Source: Pomphorhynchus laevis (taxonomy: Eukaryota > Acanthocephala > Palaeacanthocephala > Echinorhynchida > Pomphorhynchidae). Taken from it: a stretch of 64,000 nt of DNA. Position numbers and translations under genes: made by a program. The number at the start of each line of letters is the position of its first letter. Position 1 is the first letter of the stretch. This document shows positions 57,930 through 64,000 of this stretch, one piece after another. The stretch covers positions 62,001 to 126,000 of the forward strand of contig WNNJ02002357.1 of NCBI GenBank assembly GCA_012934845.2, given 5' to 3'. The notes under the pieces are model-generated. The model had not been told where the DNA came from, did no database searches, and was given only the letters and a program-made list of their open reading frames with translations.

Positions 57930-60400
57930 CAAATCAAATCAGCTAACTGAGTTACGCATTTAATATAATTATAAAAAAATAATGCTAACTCAAAATTTAA
58001 TAATTATATAATTAATTATTAATAATAAATAATTGTTATAAGATTTTATATAATTTAAATCAAGTTAAAATAAAAAATTAAAATTTAAAATAAAAGTCAA
58101 TTTTTATGAATTGATTAATAAATAACAAACGATGTATCAAAATAAAGATTATAGGTCATCAGGAGGAACTGCTATGCTATCAGGTTTCGGCCCCTAACTC
58201 CTCTACCCAACATAGCAGCGGGGCCAAATACGTGCTAAGGACGTATTTCTTCTGATTAAATTTGATTATATAGTATCTTATTCTAATGTAAGGTATATTA
58301 TTTATTATCATCCATAAATATTTTCAGCTAATTATTTTAAATTTATTTTTAATATTATTGTGTTGATTTATATATTTTACTATTTTCTGTTTGATGGTAT
58401 TTTTATAGTAACCTAGTTTAAAATATTCATATATTAAATTATTGAAATTATTTCGAAGAAAACCAATATAATTACATATTGTTGCGATTCTTAAAATTTC
58501 ATTATTTAATGTATATTATATGATATTTAATATACATATAATATATGTATATTATATGATATATATACATTAATATATATTAATGTATATTATATGCTAT
58601 ATTATATGATATGCACGAATGCTTCTGCAAAAATAAGTTTCTTGTAAATTTAAATATGTCATCTCTACGATATAAATTAGAAGTAGTTTTTATTGATGTT
58701 AATTTAATGTTCATATCTAGATATATACCTTCTTTATCATTAATATTGGTTTTATTAAGAATGAGGCTACCTGGATAAATTTGTTCGCTTATTGAATAAA
58801 AATATTATAATATTTTTTATTAAAAAATATTTTAATATAGATGTTTTTAATATGTTTTTAATATAATTTTTAATATGTAATTATAATTTTTAATATAATT
58901 ATAATTTTTAATAAAATTTATAATATATAATTTATAATATAATTATAATTTTTAATATATAATTTTAATATGTTTTAATGTTTTTAATATATATTTTTTA
59001 TAGATGCATTTATCATCAATGTATCGAAACATATATTTATATAGTTTAGATTTAGTTTTTACACAGCTATGAACAAATTCATATTCTATAAAGCTTAAAA
59101 TCAAGTCAGCTATAATTGGGCTACTATTACCACCCATTGGAACACATTTTACTTGTCTAAATATAGATTTCCCTACTTTTAAATAATTTTGATTTATCAA
59201 AATATTTAAGGATTCTATTAATTCAATTTTATCCATATATTTATATTTATTTGATGGTTTAATTTTTGTTAGATAGATGTTATAATTATTATAACATATA
59301 TATGTATATCGTTTTCCGAATATAAGATTAATTAATTTTACTAACGCTTCTTTAATATCTACTAAATCTAGATTTGTATAAAGCGTACTAAAATCGTATG
59401 TATTTATATTTTGAAAATTTATTCCTTTTGTCTGTTCTAAAAATTCTTTTGTAGAATTAATACTGAAATAGTGTTTTATACCAGTATTAATTTCGATTAC
59501 CTTGCAATATTTTTTAAAGTGTGCTTTAATTACTTTAAGAATTTTATTCATATAGACAGAAAGTGGTTTTTTAATGTACATTTAAACGCACTACATATGA
59601 ACCTAGGTTTTATTGGATTTTTATGTAATTTTGAATTACAATATAATATAGGTATTGTTTTATTATGTGATTCAACATTTATACCCATTTTAACCATTAT
59701 TGAACAGTGACTTGTAATAATTGTTTCTAGACTTAAATCATTGCATTCATATGTTGCATTTACATTTAAATCATTATAATAATTATTATTTCATCTGTAT
59801 ATCATAACAAAGCTTTTTGCATGTCATTATATGACCTGTTGTAAATATTATTTTTATTGATATTATTATTTTATCTATATTTATACCTTTTTATAACAAT
59901 TTACTTACAATTAATACAAGAGATTATGCATACAATCATACAATAATGCCTCGTGGAAAACCAAACAATTTTACAAACTGCTGTGGTTGTAATGGAAGTT
60001 CCACGAAGTGCAAAGGATGTGTATGTGCATAGGCCAAGCGACCTTGTATAAATTGACGAGCCCCTAATTGTATAAACATTGTTCCTATGACGGTTAACGC
60101 AGATAATGTTTTAGAAGTACGTGTATTAGTAACGACAATTCCAACAACATGGATTGAACCATTAATTCATGGAATTTACAATACTGTGATTCATTAAAAA
60201 CTAGATTATATGCCATTGCCTAATTGTGGTGCCAGCAATATGGTCGTCGATAGTATAGAGAATTTAATGACAACAATTTAAAGTTTTATCAAACTTGTTT
60301 CAGTTTGTAATAATAAATTTTATGCTTAAAAAATATGTATACCTTTTTGATAGCTGCTATTTTCCTTAATCCACCATTTTCAATTAATAACCACAAAGAA
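57930..60400 (-). pseudogene. Naiad-type Penelope-like element, copy B
   Basis: Read on the minus strand: linker remnants near 60335-60400 and 59860-59900; KLHKNPIKPRFICSAF (about 59640-59590); the 209-codon frame 59581-58952 with NTYDFSTLYTNLDL, KCVPMGGNSSPIIADLILSF and FRYIDDKC (palm, catalytic DD); then SLILNKTNINDKEGIYLDMN near 58700-58770; NNLIYEYFKLGYYKNTIKQK near 58380-58470; and a GC-richer 3' end with GGGGCCGAAACC. It is broken by AT-rich inserts (58505-58615, 58790-58960) and by a Cys-rich insert at 59920-60330. This is the only copy in the window retaining the RT active site. Confidence 0.8.
59946..60075 (+). pseudogene. Cys-rich zinc-binding-like peptide remnant
   Basis: ATG at 59946 opens MPRGKPNNFTNCCGCNGSST, then KCKGCVCA, stop, AKRPCIN, stop, RAPNCINIV. 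The CxC / CxxCxC / CxxC spacing is that of a CXC-type cluster often found in mobile-element proteins. Two nonsense codons (TAG, TGA) interrupt it. It sits antisense inside Naiad copy B, so it belongs to another inserted element. Confidence 0.5.
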
Positions 60401-61268
60401 GAAAAATTATCTGAAATTTACGTCTAAAATTATGTTGATTTGTCCAATTCGTTGATTTATTAATTGGAGCGCAATATTAAAGCTACTATTCCAATTTTCA
60501 AGTTATCTTATAAATGCTATTTGAAATTTAATATAAATAAGCAATATATTAATGCTATAATGATGAATGATGTATTAATTTGCAATTGATTTATTAATTG
60601 ACAAATGATTAACACATTATAACATTTATAATACATATGTTTAATGGCCTGAACGATAGAAGGATGTAATTGCAATCTCCAATTTAGATTATAAACGCTA
60701 TTTAATGGTTTGAAATAATTAATGTAAATAGAGAATGTGATTTTACTGTTTTTATTGAATAATTTTATTATAGTGATATATCGTTTTACAATTGCAAGTT
60801 TTTTATTGTGATTGGTCAGTTTTCATAATTGGAAATATGGGAATATTTCATAAATACACAAAATTTACATTTTTTTCAAACTTTCCCGGATAATAAATAT
60901 ATCACAGTTTTATTTATTTTAGCAATGGACGATGCTAATAATGCATTGGATTCGTTTTGTAATCTTATTCATTTCGCAATATATATTTATATATATATCA
61001 TTATTTACAATAGCGATATTTTTTATCAAATTTGTACTAAATGTAATAGTTACTCTACACTTAGCAACATCAATTTAATGTTGCACAGATAAGATAAATT
61101 GAGATAAATCAATCATAATGAAAACAAATCTTAAAAACATTGTATTCACTATAAACCATTTAGATTATTATCAAGGTAAAATATATATGTATATTTTAGT
61201 CGCTAGGTTTTTGGAGAACCTGTCGCAGAATGCTTCTATAATCCTGATGTGTTTACAGCACCTTACAT
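60401..61268. other. Intergenic, 3' of the TRIM gene
   Basis: AT-rich with a short TA run near 60990. The open frames at 60829-61092 and 61118-61333 (+) show no family features. Confidence 0.45.
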
Positions 61269-63098
61269 TTACAAATTATGATGTTCTTTATTGTTATCTC
61301 TGTAGCAAATGCTATTGTAAGCATGTACGGTAAATGCCAGTGGAAGTTTAGCTTCTTTACACTCCTTAAAGCTGATTGTGAGAATCCCTTGCGATGTAGT
61401 TACGGTAACCTGGCGTGGTGTGCTACAATCTGATAGAGATGGTGATGAAAATCCGTTTATTCCTGTGGAAAACGGATCTGCAAAAATATTTTCTGACAGA
61501 AAATATCGAACTTTCCCTTTTTTATCGAGAATCGACATACAGTTACTTTCTGGATCAAGTATTATTGTGTCCATATTCGGAAGAGCAGCTACGCTACAAT
61601 TTTTCTTTACTAACCTACGCACCCTTCGCATATCCGTATAGGTCATTGTACTTCCTCTTATATCATTGGCAAGTACCGAACCATCACGGTTTTCTTCTTT
61701 GCTATCCAGGATTTTTCTCTCTGGTGAATTATTATGAACTGGCAAAGTCGTGAAAGTATTTGATTTGTGGAATTTGTTTAACCTTTTATTACGGCGTCCT
61801 AAATCATCACCGTTGTTGTTTCGATTATTGTGTATATTCTCAACATTGCAGGCGGCATTGTTCTCAAGTGGACATGATAAAAAAGGGTCTGATGTTTGTG
61901 TGGATACCGATGCATTCTCCACGATCCGATCGTTACCATTAGTTTGCACCCCAACATTGTTTTTTTGCTGATCCATATCGGCACTGCACTCTCGTTGATG
62001 TTGCTGTTTACAGTAGGCCACACTTCCTAGCATTACTTCTCCCTCGGTGAATTCGAATTTTCTTTTAGCATCAGCTTCAGCCAATGATGACGACGATACA
62101 AGCAGCATTTCGTGATTGTAAAGAGTATTGAGTTTTTCGGATAACTGGTCTATCATCAACAAAAGTTCGATATCATTGCCGGCTAGCATGAGCTCAGTTA
62201 ATGAGCAAGTATTATTGAATTGTTCTTTCAGTGTATTAAATTCTGGAATTTTTTCCATCAATTGTCTCGTTGGTAAATTAACAAATGTCTCCACGCTGCT
62301 TAATGTTGTTTCTTTATCGTCATCGATTTTTTTATGAAACTTTGTCGCCGTTGATGTTATACATTTTTTTGTAGAGTCGATCATTTCCTGGATCGATATC
62401 AGTGTGTTAAGATGCTTTAATAGTGTTTCTTGCTTGTCTTTACATTGCTTTAAGCTCTTTATTAAAGCAGGTCGCCTTTCTTTAGCCGCTGATTTGAAAT
62501 TGACTAGATTATGATTAAGATGTAAATCAGTGGCATCTCCACATGCACATACTATACACACGCATTGATTGCAATCATCGCAAAAATAACGAACAGTTTC
62601 CTGGCTATGACGAGGACATACTATATCCTGTTCAATTGATAGCTCATAGAGATCATGCGTGATAAAAAGTTGATTCTGTTGATGCTGATCGCTACACTGC
62701 CCACAGAGTAATTTCTGACATTCAATGCATTTCATTACCGCAGGAATAGATTCTTTTCTAAGCTGTGAACAGAAGCTACACAACGTTTTATCTGTTTCGA
62801 TCGATCTGTCGGCACAGACAAGATCACTTAAATTGGACACAATAAAATTATCCTGCAATCTGCCAACGCCACCCAGCGGAATTTGCGTTTTCTTACGGCA
62901 TATAGGACAGGAAAATTCTCTGTAACGCGAATAAGTTCTAAACTCAGAATGCAGAAGTAAATGTGACTCAATACACGATTTACAGAATGTGTGCAAGCAT
63001 GAAAGACATTTTGGGTGTAGAAAAGGTTCATAACATATCTTACAAGTTAGAAATTCTTCACTAATCTGTGCTGTAAATTTTTCAAGCGTCGTACTCAT
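61269..63098 (-). CDS. TRIM-like RING/B-box/coiled-coil protein, single exon
   Basis: A 609-residue protein. RING at 19-67 with all eight ligands (C19, C22, C34, H36, C39, C42, C64, C67), so probably an E3 ubiquitin ligase. B-box 1 at about 107-148 (CSFC...CIECQKLLCGQC), B-box 2 at about 161-197 (CPRHSQETVRYFCDDC...HLNHNL), coiled coil about 200-335. Then an Asn-rich linker and a C-terminal piece with AALPNMDTIILDPESNCMSI and LDKKGKVRYF. That piece resembles one NHL-type beta-propeller blade, but the roughly 260 residues of a full NHL propeller are absent. Start: the first Met, right before the RING. No introns, unlike ALFY, which could mean a retrocopy. Closest group by layout is TRIM2/3/TRIM56-like; no symbol assigned. 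Confidence 0.88.
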   Translation of the reverse strand: MSTTLEKFTAQISEEFLTCKICYEPFLHPKCLSCLHTFCKSCIESHLLLHSEFRTYSRYREFSCPICRKKTQIPLGGVGRLQDNFIVSNLSDLVCADRSIETDKTLCSFCSQLRKESIPAVMKCIECQKLLCGQCSDQHQQNQLFITHDLYELSIEQDIVCPRHSQETVRYFCDDCNQCVCIVCACGDATDLHLNHNLVNFKSAAKERRPALIKSLKQCKDKQETLLKHLNTLISIQEMIDSTKKCITSTATKFHKKIDDDKETTLSSVETFVNLPTRQLMEKIPEFNTLKEQFNNTCSLTELMLAGNDIELLLMIDQLSEKLNTLYNHEMLLVSSSSLAEADAKRKFEFTEGEVMLGSVAYCKQQHQRECSADMDQQKNNVGVQTNGNDRIVENASVSTQTSDPFLSCPLENNAACNVENIHNNRNNNGDDLGRRNKRLNKFHKSNTFTTLPVHNNSPERKILDSKEENRDGSVLANDIRGSTMTYTDMRRVRRLVKKNCSVAALPNMDTIILDPESNCMSILDKKGKVRYFLSENIFADPFSTGINGFSSPSLSDCSTPRQVTVTTSQGILTISFKECKEAKLPLAFTVHAYNSICYRDNNKEHHNL

Positions 63099-63257
63099 TA
63101 TTGGGTATACTAACGGCGATAGTATGATGACATTGTTTTATTTTTGATGTATATTTCAAGTGTTTTCTAAACAGAATAAATATATTATTATACATTAATG
63201 TATTGTTTAACATTAAACAATATACATAATTAGTCGTATGAAATATTTCTAAACTAT

Positions 63258-63289
63258 CAACCCACCTAAATGTAAATATAGGTGGGTTG
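63258..63289. repeat. Perfect 11-bp stem-loop
   Basis: CAACCCACCTA, a 10-base AT loop, TAGGTGGGTTG. It stands about 160 bp upstream of the TRIM start and about 25 bp before the first recognisable base of Naiad copy C. Confidence 0.92.
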
Positions 63290-63312
63290 AAAGCTGTAAA
63301 TTAAACAGTTAT

Positions 63313-64000
63313 TAAAAACTGTAAATTATTTATTTTAGAACATATTATCGAAGAAAACATTTCAATATTAAATCAAAAACTATTAGAAAAAGAAGATTTT
63401 TGGATTAAAACGCTTAATTCCATGTACCCATTAGGATTGAATGACGTGGTACAAGGAATTGGCAGAAGTAGTATAATACATAATAAACAACTATATTATA
63501 ATAATCCAGTTAAACGCAAACCAAGAAGTCATGGTGATAAAAGGAATAGGAAAAATAGAGTTAAAAATATTAAAAAAGATATGTATATAAATGAACGATT
63601 ATAAATATTAAAACAACTTTTAAGTGATAATAAGCTAAAAGATCTTTATGTAAATATAAGAAGTTTTTCTAAAGATATCATATGTTCAATAAATCAAAAA
63701 TTAATTAACGACTATGATAGGCTAAGTTGTATAATAGACAGTTATTGTAATACAAAATACTATAATCGTACAATAAATGTTAATAATAACAATAGAAAAT
63801 ATACATTAACCATAAACTTCATTAATAAATATATAGATAACATAAATATAGCCGGACTTTTAAATAATTCTCAAAGTAAAGAAATAATAGGGTAGATTTA
63901 AGTAAATATATTCCTAAAATAAGGTATAAACTCCTACCACCATTAGGACGAAAAATTTGTAATTATAATAAAGAATTAAAATGAATATGCAACGATAATA
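63313..64000 (+). pseudogene. Naiad-type Penelope-like element, copy C, running off the window
   Basis: Plus strand: KNCKLFILEHIIEENISILN joins in one frame LLEKEDFWIKTLNSMYPLGL, then NDVVQGIGRSSIIHNKQ and the basic KRKPRSHGDKRN. Unlike copy A it lacks the extra base, so the endonuclease-to-linker frame is preserved. A TAA at 63602 replaces the GAA of copy A, and later stops follow. The GIY-YIG core is missing on the left (5' truncated). Confidence 0.8.

Overview
Eukaryotic (metazoan) nuclear DNA. It is very AT-rich, the host gene is cut into many small exons by consensus GT...AG introns of about 50 bp to 5 kb, and there are TA microsatellites, tandem repeats and fragments of at least four retroelement classes. 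The host proteins (an ALFY/WDFY3-type BEACH protein and a TRIM-type RING/B-box protein) are animal-like but clearly diverged from vertebrate ones. A fast-evolving invertebrate is likely. I cannot name the phylum from sequence alone.

Region 721-46464 (+): one large gene, the 3' part of an ALFY/WDFY3 orthologue. I could chain 41 exons by hand with matching splice phases into one open frame of 1,788 codons plus a stop. Order: helical/armadillo-like region, PH-BEACH, BEACH, WD40 repeats, a Ser-rich linker with an LC3-interacting-type motif, and a last WD40 blade followed directly by the stop, with no FYVE domain. The 5' part lies left of the window.

The introns hold most of the other content: an old LINE fragment (232-423, -); a 15-bp minisatellite (3071-3314); a GC-richer element of unknown type (about 5720-6850); foldback elements (8892-9003, 13795-14015, 14352-14478, 14736-14966); a hammerhead-ribozyme-like core (18457-18502, -); an exon-bearing 296-bp tandem duplication (23373-23964); Penelope-type reverse transcriptase remnants (about 24930-25800 +, 42090-42400 -); and, inside the BEACH-domain intron, an intact 1,254-codon ORF (28592-32356) that joins a reverse transcriptase to an unrelated Asn/Ser/Asp-rich tail.

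Region 43140-51240 (last ALFY intron, then downstream): copies of a Penelope-like element whose GIY-YIG endonuclease lies N-terminal to the RT (Naiad-type permuted order), mixed with two arrays of a ~165-170 bp satellite. Each satellite unit carries a hammerhead-like fold on the minus strand.

Region 51240-60400: a decayed Gypsy pol gene (51540-53345), a 5'-truncated CR1/L2-type LINE with an (ATTCT)n tail (53730-55197), AT-rich palindromic repeats, a GC-richer island (55740-56120), and another broken Naiad copy (-) interrupted by a Cys-rich peptide remnant.

Region 61269-63098 (-): an intact single-exon TRIM-like gene (RING, two B-boxes, coiled coil). Right after its 5' flank another Naiad copy (+) starts and runs off the window end.
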